Shown here piece after piece: positions 1 through 11,748 of a stretch of DNA of 64,000 nucleotides. Below the pieces are notes generated by a model. The model was not told the origin of the DNA. It saw nothing but the letters and a program-made list of their open reading frames with translations, and searched no databases. How positions within the stretch are numbered: the first letter of the stretch is position 1; every line of letters begins with the position of its first letter. The DNA comes from Litomosoides sigmodontis. Its lineage: Eukaryota; Nematoda; Chromadorea; Rhabditida; Onchocercidae. The stretch is taken from assembly GCA_963070105.1 (NCBI GenBank), contig OY718806.1, positions 9,972,690 to 10,036,689 of the forward strand, read 5' to 3'. The position numbers were made by a program, and so were the translations under genes.

Positions 1-186
1 ATATTTTTCCAAAGTAAGCTTTGATTTCCCAGCGCATACGTTTCTAGCAGTCACAGTGAAGTATCACTACGTACGGTAGTTCAGACATGGCCATTTATGT
101 CTTCTATTTGTATTCTAATATGTGAAAATTATGCTTTTGAACGTTGGTACACATACATCGATTACCTGCCTACTCTATCTTTTCAG
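1..186. other. intron upstream of the first visible KAT6 exon
   Basis: The stretch ends in a TTTTCAG acceptor at 180-186. No convincing MYST zinc-finger or beta-strand coding sequence is seen in it, so it is read as intron of the gene that starts outside the window. Confidence 0.5.
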
Positions 187-3100
187 GAAAAATACAGCGC
201 GCAGAAATATAATCTATCGTGCATCATGACATTACCTTCTTATCAGAGACAAGGTTTCGGAAGATTTTTGATTGATTTCAGTAAGTTTTTTTTTAGGTGA
301 TTTAGAACTAGCTATAATTCGGTACAGCTTAGTAAAATTTAGGTTCCTTTGTTTTTTTTCCCCAAAGCTCATTTTTTTTTTAATTTTGGAAAATGAAATT
401 CATGAATCTTTTTTTTTCATATACCAAGACAGAAGTACCATTCTTTCGAAATCTTATAGAAACTTTCGAAATCGTTACGCTGCCTATTTGATTGCAGGTT
501 TTTTGTTAAGTCGAAAAGAAGGCATGACAGGAACACCAGAAAGGCCTTTATCAGATCTCGGCCGTTTTTCATATAGAAGTTATTGGCGATCGGCTATTTG
601 TGAATATCTTTACAAAACTCTTTCACCCGACAAAACAAAACGGCTTACTTTACGAGGTATATTTTTCATGTAACATGATGCACTTTAAATTCTCGTAAAA
701 TGACTTTCAAACGATTCTCTGAAAATGCATTTAAGGTATTGCACGCGGTACGGGTATTTCGGTTTACGATGTTATGGAAACTTTACAGTCGTTAAATATA
801 CTTCAACGAATTGATTCTCAGTAAGTTTCATTTCTAAACTTTTGCTTTATAAACTTACAGAAATTTACTCAAATAATCTACAATAATAATCAGTAAAAGT
901 TTTGGTGCTACTGGTGCACTTCTTATAGAAGCTTACTGATTTGTATTTTCCTCGCTATTAATTCTGGAGTATTCTACTGGTATTTAATAGAGCAGTATTT
1001 CAGGATGGTAATTGTATTAAATATGACAATGTTGAAGAGTCACTGGACTAGAGCAAAGAGCGACACAAAGCGTATTTGGTTGGACGAAACGAAGCTATCA
1101 GTAAGTTAGATCTAAGTGCTGCGGGAAACTCGTTGTAATTTTTATTACTGGATAATTATACAAGGAATAGGGAGATCTCTTAATTCATTTCAGTGGTCGC
1201 CAGTTACATATTCGCCTTCGAAAGAATATAGTGAACGATCATCCCATTCGTTACGCTCTCCGTTTACCAGTCCTATTCAGCAGACTACAGTACGGCGTAG
1301 TCGTGGAAACATAATGCAGAATTCTGGTGGTAATATGCAGGGACCCAAAACAAATAATTTTTTTCTGGAAAAAGGCATCAAAAATGGTAAAACAATTCTG
1401 AAAAAGCAGCGGTCTGATGGCAATACATCAGATGAAGACAAAAAGGCAGTAATGAATTTCAAAACCACATGTCGAGGTATGTGCATTAGCTTTTATCCAA
1501 ACTAGCAGGATTATTGGCAGTTCTGCTTGTCGTTTACACGCTACTTTGACTACAGATGGGAAACAGAATAGACGAATTTGGAGAAAAACAAGCGGCGATG
1601 ATTCTGACGATGACGATGTGAAATTGCAAAAGGAAGCAAGAAAGAACATGCGTTTAGGTAGAATTAAGTTCTATGCCGCAATAAAAGAGTCAATTTTTTT
1701 CATCGTAAATTTATTCTATTGAAAGTTTTCAAGTCTTGCTAAAAATCGTGTATTATGATAAATTTTAAGCCGAAAGGGGTCAGAAGAAAATATCAAAAAG
1801 AAGTACCACCAGTCGACGTTTTCGAAAAAGTGGAACGAAAAAGGCTGTAGCTGTTGAGCCGTACACATATCCATCATCATCGAACAGTGAATCGTCGGGT
1901 ATTGTATTTTAGTAATTTTAAACAGAAATGTACTAGTTAATGCAGAAATATATCAGTTATTCTGTTAAAAAGTGAGAGAACACTGAAAACTTTTTGTGTC
2001 ATTTGTCCTTATTACATTTTTCAGAAACTTTATTCCAGATCTGAGTGATGACAGTTCAGGCATTCGGAGAAATGGAAGAGCTTGCAAATCCTCCAACAGG
2101 AAGCTTGTGTCACAATCTAGTTTTAGACGACGAAAACAGGTGTGAATGGATTTGAATTTTTGTAACGAATTTTCTATTAGTCATTAACGACCTTCCATGT
2201 AAATGCTGAAATTTTGTTCAACTGAAATAAAAGGTTATTTAGAGGAATAAAAGATAAAAAACAAACTTCTAACCTTATTTGTTAATAAAACAGCAGTGTG
2301 ACTGTTATATATCGTCATGTTCTACGATGGTATTGATTTAACTTAGGTTTTGTTTTACGGTAATGTTGATTCAATTTAGATTTGTTTTGCGGTAATATTG
2401 GTTCAATTTAGGTTTACGTTTTATGGTAATGTTGATCCAGTTTAGGTTTGTCTTACGGTAATATCGGTTCACTTTGAGTTTATGTTTGTTGGTCGGTAAC
2501 ATTGATTCAGTTTAGATCTGCTCACGGTAGCATTGATTCAATTTAGACCTATGCTTTACGGTAATATTGTTTCAGTTTGGATTTATGTTTTACGGTAATA
2601 CTGTTAAATTTAAATTTATATATCATGGTAATATTGATCCAGTTTACGTTTGTTTCACGTTAATATTGGTTCAATTTAGATTTATGTTTTACGGTATTGA
2701 TTCAATTTAGCCTTATGTTTTGCCGTAATGTTGTTGCAGTTTAGACTTATATTTTACGGTAATATTGAATAAATTTAGATTTTGTTTTACGATAATATTG
2801 ATGTAATTTACAGATAAGTATTGCCGATGTAGAATCAATCGAACTGAATAACATCAATGATCAAGATGTTGCACCAGACAGTAAAAGAATGCCCGTGAAA
2901 ATCATGAAATCGTATGTTTATTTGTTTCGGAGTGTTTTTCAATATTTTTTGAGGAGTACATACAGTTTTTTATGTTTGTTATATTTGCTCATTTACAGAA
3001 GAAATTGCCATAAATTACATCTTTATCATATATCGTCTAGCGCTGATTCAAGTGGCTGTGAGGGATCATCTGATGATTCACTCTTGATTTTGAAGCGACG

Positions 3101-6100
3101 CAAAATAGCTAATAGTACAAAACCATTGCTTTCAAGGTATATCGCATTTGATCCACTGCGTTCCACTGTGGGTAGGATTTTTTCATTCTTAAAATCTTTT
3201 AGGGCTTCTGAAAATTTCTTTTCAGTTGCGACAACACTCCGGAACCACTGGGAGATGGCCACATTACCCGGAAATTGAGTGTGAGTCAAGAACCAGGAAG
3301 TGATATTCCCGATTGCGATAGGCCGACATCAAGTAATGTGCAGCAGTCAAATAAAAACGAAAAAAGGTGCGACTACTTTGCAGAACTTTCGGTTTTCTAG
3401 ATTTGTAAGCAGTGGTTGATTTCAGATATGTTATTATTTTTAATTTGTGAGTTCTGCTTTAAGTTTGGAATTAAGTGTTGATAACGAAGATGAACTACCA
3501 CCTACGCTGGAAGCAGATGGAGTCGACGGCAGGGTAAGAAATTCAGTTTTTTGTTTTGTTGTTATCATTTTTGTGACTGGTTTATTTATTTATATTTAAC
3601 TGAGTGATTTCGAAAGCATGGATATTTTTCAAGACACGGATTAAGTAGCATACGTGTTTGCAGGATAAGTTAGTGAAAGAATGGGACAATCCTGAAAGGT
3701 TATGTTGTTCCGGAAGCAGTTTTCCAAATGGAATGCCACTTCTTCGTATGAGTATTGCGGGAAATGATAGTGCATATGAGGGAGAAGATGAAGATGTTCC
3801 GCCGAGACTGTCACCAAACTTTGCTTTGGTATGTTTCGAGTATTATAGACAAGCGGATTTTTAAAACTTGGTGAGGTCACGGTCTTTAATAATCTTTTAA
3901 TACCACTGCAGAAAAAATCATTGTATTTCTCAGGTTGAGAGTAGCGACACGAATAGTCCAAAAGAACTGGAGCCAATACCACCTATGTGTCAAACATTAC
4001 CCAACAAATCCGCTCCGGATTTGCTGGCTGTTTCTTCTCCTTCAAAACCTCATGATACGGTATCAAATAATTCGGCATCACGAATGACATCTGTTACTAA
4101 CACCATCTGTGAAATGGTTCGTTTCATTGAACTTCTTAAGGCATGAGGCAGACCTTAAATAGTTTGAGCGATTGCAAATTTCTCAAAAAGCTACACTTCT
4201 GGCATTAGGCTTTTTCTTCAATTGCAGGTTAATCTGGGTGGAGATGCTGGGAGTGAAGGCGAAAGTGAGGCAGAACAGAAAGAATTAGGTGGTAATCACT
4301 CGAACCAAAGAAAGAATGGAAAATCGGAGGCTTTACCGCTTAGACTTGAAACGTCAGCGCTGGATAGACCCCCGAAAGCTCCCGCAATGCTTTCGTTGCC
4401 AAATGAGGAACATGATATAAGTCATACGGTGTGTAGTTTCAACTTTGTTTTAATATTGATATTTTGGTACTAGATTAATTATCCCTGAAGTTTCAGGACG
4501 AAAAAAGCGAAGTCGCATCAGTCGAGAAAGATAGTTCCGTGGAGACAGTTGAGCATGCAGTATTCCATAGGTATACTTCATGTTAGGGATAAAAACTTAG
4601 GACAGTAAAGATTATTGATAAAATTTAATCGCCTAATTAGTCTTGTGAAAAATTATACAAGTAGTTTCGATAGTTATATTTTAGCAATAGCAGTTGTCGG
4701 CAGTCAAATTCAATCCTTAATCAGTCTCCAATTTTGCCACCGAGCTCGATCCATTCAGATCTTTCTTCCCAAGGCTTCGTGTCACCCTCCTGTTCTTTGC
4801 AAAAGGTTCCTTGTTTTATTTTTTGCTGTTTAATGATTTCTCGTTCATCATCTAACTATTGAGTTTTAGCGTAATACTTCTGATGGTTCCTGCCGCACTC
4901 CTGTTTCACAAATTGAGGCTAGTCCTGGAGAAGTCTTCATCGGTTCCGTCGATAGAAATAGCGTCCGTTCGAATCCCTCAACTCCACGTCATCTTTCAAC
5001 TCAAAATCACCCAGGTATAATTTTAGATCATTATAGTTTACTGCATTTTTAAATTACTCTTCAGTACAAGTTGATCACATCTTAGACAGAAATGTGTGAT
5101 TCCATCAAGTTGCTTAGCGACTTAGTGAGGTATGTTCTTTCTAGGTTCGGAAATGATGTTTTGTACTACAACGACAGGGGACATGTGTCTTGCTATGATG
5201 GCTGAAACACCGGTGTTGACAAACAACCCAAAAAGCATGGTGAAACCGTCAACGCCAGCAGTGTTGCCATCGACGACAACTCATCACTCCCATCGGCGCG
5301 GTTCTAAGAAGGACCAAGTAAGTTCTTTTAGTAATCGTATGTACAATATTACAGTTATGATCAAAAATAAAAAGTAGTCGGAGTGTTTTATTATGATATC
5401 CATTTAATGACAAGGAATTTCTAACTTTCTTTAGTTAAAACGTTTTACAGATGCAGGATTTTTAAATCTTCAAATATCGACGAAGTGAACAATTAAGAAA
5501 GCTTTAAAAAAGAGCTTTGTTGTGTGTTTGTTATGTGGTGTTTGTATTTTTTCATGTTTATGGTTTAATTTGTGGACATAACGAATGACATATATGGTTA
5601 AGAAACGAGATGAAAATGTTTTTTGAGCAGATCCATTAGTTGCCTAACATGCGTCAAGGATCCTATGCAACGTATTTCTGTTCTTTAGAGTCGTTCATCG
5701 AAAACTGCTTTAAATAGCCAGAGGGCGCAGATGTTTATGCCTCCAGCACCACTTCCGCCATATGTAATGGCAGCACAGAGCGCAGGACAGTCATTTATGG
5801 GTCATTCACAAGTAACACATTCTCAGACAGGTGTTTTTTCTCACTATATTTTACGTACTTTTAAAAACAAAACTTTATAGCTCGGACTAATAATAACTCA
5901 AGACTAACTGTCATGCATTTTTAATCTGACAATCTTTAATTACAATGATCTTGGACCATGATCTGCTGAATAGTCATTCCCCGATGTTTTGGGGAGTGTC
6001 TTTTTTTGTTCGCTGTAACTTTTTCTCTATTTAATAAGACGCGTATTGGTGACAAAATTGCTATATTTCATTCGTTAACGTATCGTTTTGCAGGATCCTA

Positions 6101-6852
6101 TTATGCAGGTGGTTATGCAAATTCACGACATTCCGCCTACTTCGATTCGCAGTTTCACCAAAACGCTTTGTCAACAGCGACTGCTTCAGCAACGTATCCG
6201 GCGTCGAGTGTAAGCTATCCATCCCATTTAGGTGGGATAGGTAAAACATATCCTATGGGAGCTGCTGTTCAAAGTGGCTTTTCATATTCTTATCCTCGTG
6301 GTATGCATCAGGTAATTTAAAATCCTTTTGAAATTAGTTGAAGATTTTATGTATGTGCTGAGTGGAACTTTTCGATCTGGAAAATTTGCTGCAATCTTAA
6401 AGGTATAGGGATTGATAAATTAAATTTCCTCAACTCGGTGTATAGCTGTTCCTTTCAGGCCGGTGCTAATATGGGGTTATCAAGTGGTAGTGGAACCATC
6501 GGACCAGTAACTCCGCAACAAATGATTGGTGTACAGTGTCCAGAATTGCAAAACAGTAGTCAGACTAGCGCCGCAGCTTCATGGAGGTGATTCTATTAAT
6601 GTGAAGACCTTAGTAACTTTACTGGTAATGAACAGCGCAGGTTTTCGTTTCACTACTCATCCCTTTTTCATTTTACATATTTTTACATCTAGATATCCTA
6701 CTCCGCCTGCCGCATTTTCGGGTCATTTCATGGATGCATTTGGTGGCGGTATGCCATCAGCAGCTGGTGGTACTCAATTTGCACTACCAAATCAGCTTTA
6801 TTATCAACATGGTTACCATCCTTACTTGATGCCAGTGATGCGGAATGATTAA
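187..6852 (+). CDS. lsy-12: MYST-family histone acetyltransferase, KAT6 (MOZ/MORF) type, 5'-truncated by the window
   Basis: Nuclear enzyme that transfers acetyl groups from acetyl-CoA to histone H3 lysines. Visible exons: 187-280, 498-656, 736-820, 1004-1100, 1194-1476, 1556-1657, 1770-1898, 2039-2139, 2814-2911, 3041-3136, 3226-3366, 3464-3533, 3664-3828, 3934-4116, 4228-4428, 4497-4570, 4694-4805, 4870-5014, 5145-5317, 5689-5830, 6094-6311, 6459-6586, 6693-6852. All phases agree and give about 1,051 residues. The first exons hold the MYST core: KYNLSCIM with the conserved Cys, the acetyl-CoA loop [12 protein letters not shown], then [10 protein letters not shown] with the presumed catalytic Glu. 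The KYN.SCIM form favours KAT6 over KAT5, KAT7 or KAT8. The rest is a long, low-complexity tail: basic/Ser-rich, then acidic, then Ala/Tyr/Pro/Gly-rich, as in KAT6 proteins. The N-terminal half, including the PHD and zinc-finger region, lies outside the window. An AATAAA sits at 6903-6908. The symbol is that of the C. elegans MOZ homologue, from memory. Confidence 0.9.
2325..2813 (+). repeat. degenerate intronic minisatellite, about 35-bp unit, roughly 13 copies
   Basis: Units resemble TTTACGGTAATATTGATTC followed by AATTTAGATTTATG, with many substitutions and small indels, so unit length drifts from about 27 to 46 bp. The array fills most of the KAT6 intron 2140-2813. Its last copy, ATAATATTGATGTAATTTACAG, supplies the 3' splice site of the exon that starts at 2814. 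Confidence 0.85.
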
Positions 6853-6902
6853 TTTCTATTTTTGGATTACACGATGCAGGCAATTCACCTTCTTTTTTTT
6901 TA

Positions 6903-6908
6903 AATAAA
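6903..6908 (+). promoter_or_regulatory. poly(A) signal AATAAA of the KAT6 gene
   Basis: A canonical hexamer 50 nt after the TAA at 6850-6852. It is the first such signal downstream of the stop codon. Confidence 0.55.
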
Positions 6909-9900
6909 TGTCTTAGAAAAAATTTTTTGACTTTAATGAATTTTGGGTATTGTATTTACATATTTATGTCCAGTGGACGGCATCCATTATTTGTCATTTG
7001 ATATTCGGAATACTCAAAATATATCTTGCCTGACATATATATCTATACATATATAGTAGTTTGAGCGCAAATTCTTTATGATGAGTATATCCGTTTTTCT
7101 GTATTTTTTGGTAGATTATTGAAAAATAGCGAATTCATTTCCTGTAATCAGATCCATGTGATTTTTTCTTTCACACTTAGAAAGCAGGCAACAAATTTCC
7201 CCCCTCATTTGACGGCAGCTCGCATCACTTTGTTGCTGTTATTATTGTTTTTTTCGGGTAACCTGGCTTTAATGCTGCTTTCTTTTTTGTTCCAAAAAAG
7301 AAAAAAAATAAAAAATCTGTCCTGACAGGTTCTCTCGATCTATTGTTTATATCACGTCTGATCTCTATTTTTGTTTTATTTCAATCAAATGCCAATCTTC
7401 AAATTTAATAAAAAGACTAGTGCGTGACATCTTTCTCTTCAGTTCAAGTTCCAAATAAAATATCAATGAAAATGTTGGCCCTTAGCGCTTTACCTGCTTT
7501 ACAAGAGAAGACACGGGCACTTTTCTCAGTCTCTCTCCCTCTCTCTCTCTGATCTGTATATCAAACGAGCTCTGTTTTGCTCTTTCTTTTTTCACTTACG
7601 AAATTTTTGCAAGCTAAAATTTTTTGCTGTTTCTCTTCTCCATCTACCCCTGATGTGTATGTGAAACAATCCCTGGTTTTGCAGAGCATTTTAAATCCTT
7701 TTGTAATTTCAAGGAATTTTCCTCTCCTGTTTCCCGCTGTTTATTTAGATGACTTTTTTTTTAAGTGTCACATTAAAAGCCTACATTTGATTTCAAATAC
7801 CGCTCGCTGAAATATAGTAATTAGAGTTCGCTAATTGAAAGTGATGAATCCCAGTGTTGTAAATTGCCTACAGAAACAGTCACTGAGCACTTTCTATCTC
7901 CGTCAGATATTTATATGTAGTCTTCATTACTATCCTTTTTTTAACCAATGGGAATTTTCGAAGGAAAATTGGGATTTGTTTCCTGTCTTTACAATTGCTT
8001 TTTACAAATAATATGATTTGTGTTCTATATTCTTTTCAACTTTTTAGTTTTTTAGTTTTATAGCGTTTCTCATAGAATAATTCACTGCAGCAGCGCATCT
8101 AATAAGCTCTATTTTGTTTTCAGTTTCTATCTCCTGGTTTTACACTGTTCATACAAAATGCATCATAAATATAATAGTATCCAATTGTTATTTTATCTTT
8201 CCTTTACACCCAGATTTTGAAATTCGTAGTAAAATACATCACATACGTGTAGGAGGCTTTACGGTAGACGGAAAAGCTACTGGTGGTGTGTTGGATAAGG
8301 CTGACTTTATGCTAATGGAACGGGTCACTTCAAAAAGAAAAAGACTTTTTTTTCACAAATTTGGAGCATAACGTACATGGTCATCTAAACAAAATTTCCA
8401 AGCGGTCTCGATTAGCGATTGCTTCTTAAGTCGCACTTATGCTCAGCAAATGAATGAAACGAAAAAAAATCTATTCTTTTACTCGTCATGATTTCAATCT
8501 ACGATATTTTTTTTTGCTCCAATAATTCAGAAACTTTGATATTTGGTTTTGAAAGCAATCTAATAAGTATTGTGTCATTTCTGTTTTTTTGTCTCTGTGT
8601 TTTGTTTTTTCTACCTTTTTGGACGAGATATTATTTCATTTGTTCGTTTATTATTTATTATATTTATGTATAATAATATTGTGTGTCATTTATTTCTCTC
8701 TTTCTTGCGTTCTCTCTCAACTGCTTTCTTTTTCCATACTCCATTTTGAACACCAAACAATTGTTTAAAAATTCTAATATTTAAATCCTTTCAAGATCCA
8801 AACACTGTCTTCACTATGAAAATAAAAGTTTTTAAAATACTCTGAGAGAACGAAAGAAAAGCGAAGATTGTAACAATAATAATGCATTCATAAGTTATAT
8901 GCGTAACAGTGATTCGACATCCTCAGCATGTTTCTTTGAACTTTTCTGTAGAATTTTATAGATCATTTCTTCCAAATCTAATGATCATAAAACTAAAGGG
9001 GTTGCAGGAAGAACAGAGTCCAGCAAAAATGGCTTTGGCTATATGAATTTACTATTTTTTATGTACCGTTCCCTTCCTTGAAATTTCCGAGATCAACTGA
9101 ATTGAACTTGAGCGAGTTTGTCCGCTGCTGTATTTCTTGTACTTGCTATTTGACATTTCATGAAATTTGGTGGAAATTCATTTAGCATAATTTTGCCTCG
9201 TTCAGAAAAATCTAATCTTACTAATTCATAATGTCTATGAAAGCGATAGCTCGACAATGTGGAAGCTTTATCATCTGGAACTTTGATATTTGTATGTACC
9301 TTCTCATAAATGATGTGATTTGACATATGATATATAAAACTTTGATATATCATGACAAAAATACTGACAAAATTTAATTCGAATAATTCATTTGAAGATG
9401 TTTGGAAAGATGAAATGAAAGTGTCGAACACCGCTTAGCGTAAAATCTTTAGGGTATGTACATGTCAGAAAAACATCATTCTCAACCGTAGAATTTTTAG
9501 CGATTATGATGCAGCAACTGGTCAGTCATGAAATCGGCATGCAATGTTTTATTGGCGATATTTACCGAAAATATGAGATAACTAACTGGACACGAAGAAG
9601 GAACTAAAAGTTTACATAAGCGTTGTAATTTGCAAAAAGATTTAAAGATTATCATTAAGATTTTTAAGTTCGATGGGGAATGAAATTTCAATATCTCGTT
9701 TCAACAACTAACAAATAAGTGAGATAAAGGGAAAGGATGTGGGAAGCGAAGGAATGCGTCAGGTGGCATTATGCAAAACTCCGCGTTTGTCAGGGCGAAA
9801 CTTCGCCTGTTTTCAGTTCTTTAATAATCTTGCAATCATAAATCTATAGTCCGAATTGTTTCCCTGTGCTAGCTAGCACATGTAACGAAAGTACTTAATG

Positions 9901-10643
9901 ATTGAGTGAAACGGACGAAAAATTAAAAAGCCTTACTAATTTAGCATGCTTTTTAAGTTCGCATACATTTAAGATCAAGAAGCTCTTTTATTCATCCATA
10001 AGGATGGATGATACCTGCATTTACAACAGTATTGCTTGCTCACTTCAGGCCATGAAGCTTTTCATGTCACAGTAGAAAGAAGTACCAGTTGACATAACAC
10101 TAAAGAATTTTTATTTCATTTTTTTTCATGATTTTTACCACAATATATTCAAGAGAAATCGATAGCTAGATCATTTATATGTTAGAACATATGTTAGGAC
10201 GCAATTGCTCGACAGGAATGTTACACGATCCCATATCGTTGAAACCTTTTATTTAATTTCTAAATAGAGAAGTACCAACTACTGCTTTTAAATATGTTTC
10301 TATGGGAATTTTCTGACAAGATCCAACTATTGTGGTCGTAATGGTATTGCATGACAAAGTAAACATTGCAGTGCCGCTGTTAAAGCTAAGGATTCTTGTT
10401 TTTTACTGTTTCATCTTCTTTAGAAAGAGTTTTTTATATTCAAAATAAAAGGATCATGAAAATGACTAAAGCGAATATTATGCTACGACTTGGAACATAT
10501 TTTGATTCGTTTTTTCACCTTTCGAAAACCCTGGACGGGTAGATTTCTTCAACTGATTAATTTCGTACACTGTGTAGTATGGGTGTAGAAACACGGGAAA
10601 TGCAATTAATTCATGTAGAAGAAATTCGGCATACCTAAAAACA

Positions 10644-10674
<31 letters not shown>

Positions 10675-11748
10675 CGCACGCACACATTAAGCACATAAGC
10701 ATATACATATGTATACACATATACACATACATAAACATAGATGTGTCGATGACAGTAAAATTAACAGCCGAGCGGACATAAATAGAAGGAACTGTGAATA
10801 AACATAAAATTATTCGAAATGTGGACAGTGTACCTAAACACACTGAAAGATGAGTGCATTAAAGATCCCTAGGCATGAAATTACAAACACGCGGCAGAGT
10901 GAACACGTCATCGACAACCATACGTTATATTGCAAAATCATGTATAGAGTCGGAATGTTTTAATCCCCTATATTATACTCTATTAGCAAACGATGAAAAT
11001 TTAAAACTGAGATAAATCTTCAAAGTTGATCCTAATATAGTAAATAGTGTCGCCGAAAGATGAAAGCACCTGAAGTAATTGCGGAACAGCTCTTTTCTCA
11101 AAATCACATAACTCCACCACACATTGGTTGGAGCGGTTGATTAAAGAGTTATGTACACAGTTTCACTGAAAATGTCAGAAATTCTCATCGAGAAAAGACA
11201 CACGAAAAATATAAGCAGCATTGAAATCGTTATTCTAAGTGGTAACTATCGCCATCAATTATAAATTTTTTAGAAATCCAAAATTAAGCAAGGTTATGTA
11301 GCCATAGTATTCTAGGAATGATAAAAATAACTTCAACGTTGCCACCTCACATTTACTACAAATAAAGCCGTGACACAACACGAAATTCCCTCTATTTACA
11401 CCAATCTCTTCCAACAAAATCACAGGAAAATTATTGTATACCACTAGTCCTCTTCCAATTTTCTACCATTATAAATATTTTTTGGCGATTTGGCATACAT
11501 CCACACATATAGTAAGAAGACTTATGAGCAAATAGGATACACGGATAAATAATACAATGTAATTTAAAAATCACAGTGATTTTAATAGCGTTTCTGTAAT
11601 TAGTCAGATATTAAATCCAATTTATATTAATACAAGCAGACACAGTTTGTACGGAATATTCACAGATAGCACAGGCACTTAATACAGTGAAACACTGCAA
11701 GTAAAGCAAACTGAAACAGTCAGTAACTGTCCCAGTCATATGTTCTAT
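6909..11748. other. 4.8-kb gap between convergent genes
   Basis: This stretch lies between the 3' ends of the KAT6 gene (+) and the SH2D4-like gene (-). It is A+T-rich, with a TC-rich run near 7530-7550 and a CA microsatellite at 10641-10687. Open frames at 8114-8371 (+) and 9093-9431 (-) look slightly protein-like but have no recognisable family and no completing exons. I see no RNA gene or transposon. Confidence 0.5.
10641..10687 (+). repeat. CA/CG-interrupted dinucleotide microsatellite
   Basis: An (AC)n run with a few ACGC interruptions toward its 3' end. It lies in intergenic DNA. Confidence 0.9.

Noticed and set aside
2325..2813. Regularly spaced repeats as a possible CRISPR-like array
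   Set aside because: Units are degenerate and directly abutting with no constant spacers, inside a eukaryotic intron.
8114..8371. Plus-strand frame with a CACCCAG acceptor and a protein-like stretch (KIHHIRVGGFTVDGKATGG)
   Set aside because: It stands alone, with no upstream exon, start or family; it may be a decayed exon.
9093..9431. Minus-strand 112-codon frame
   Set aside because: No similarity recognised and no splice or trans-splice signals that would make a gene; A+T-rich by-chance frame is likely.
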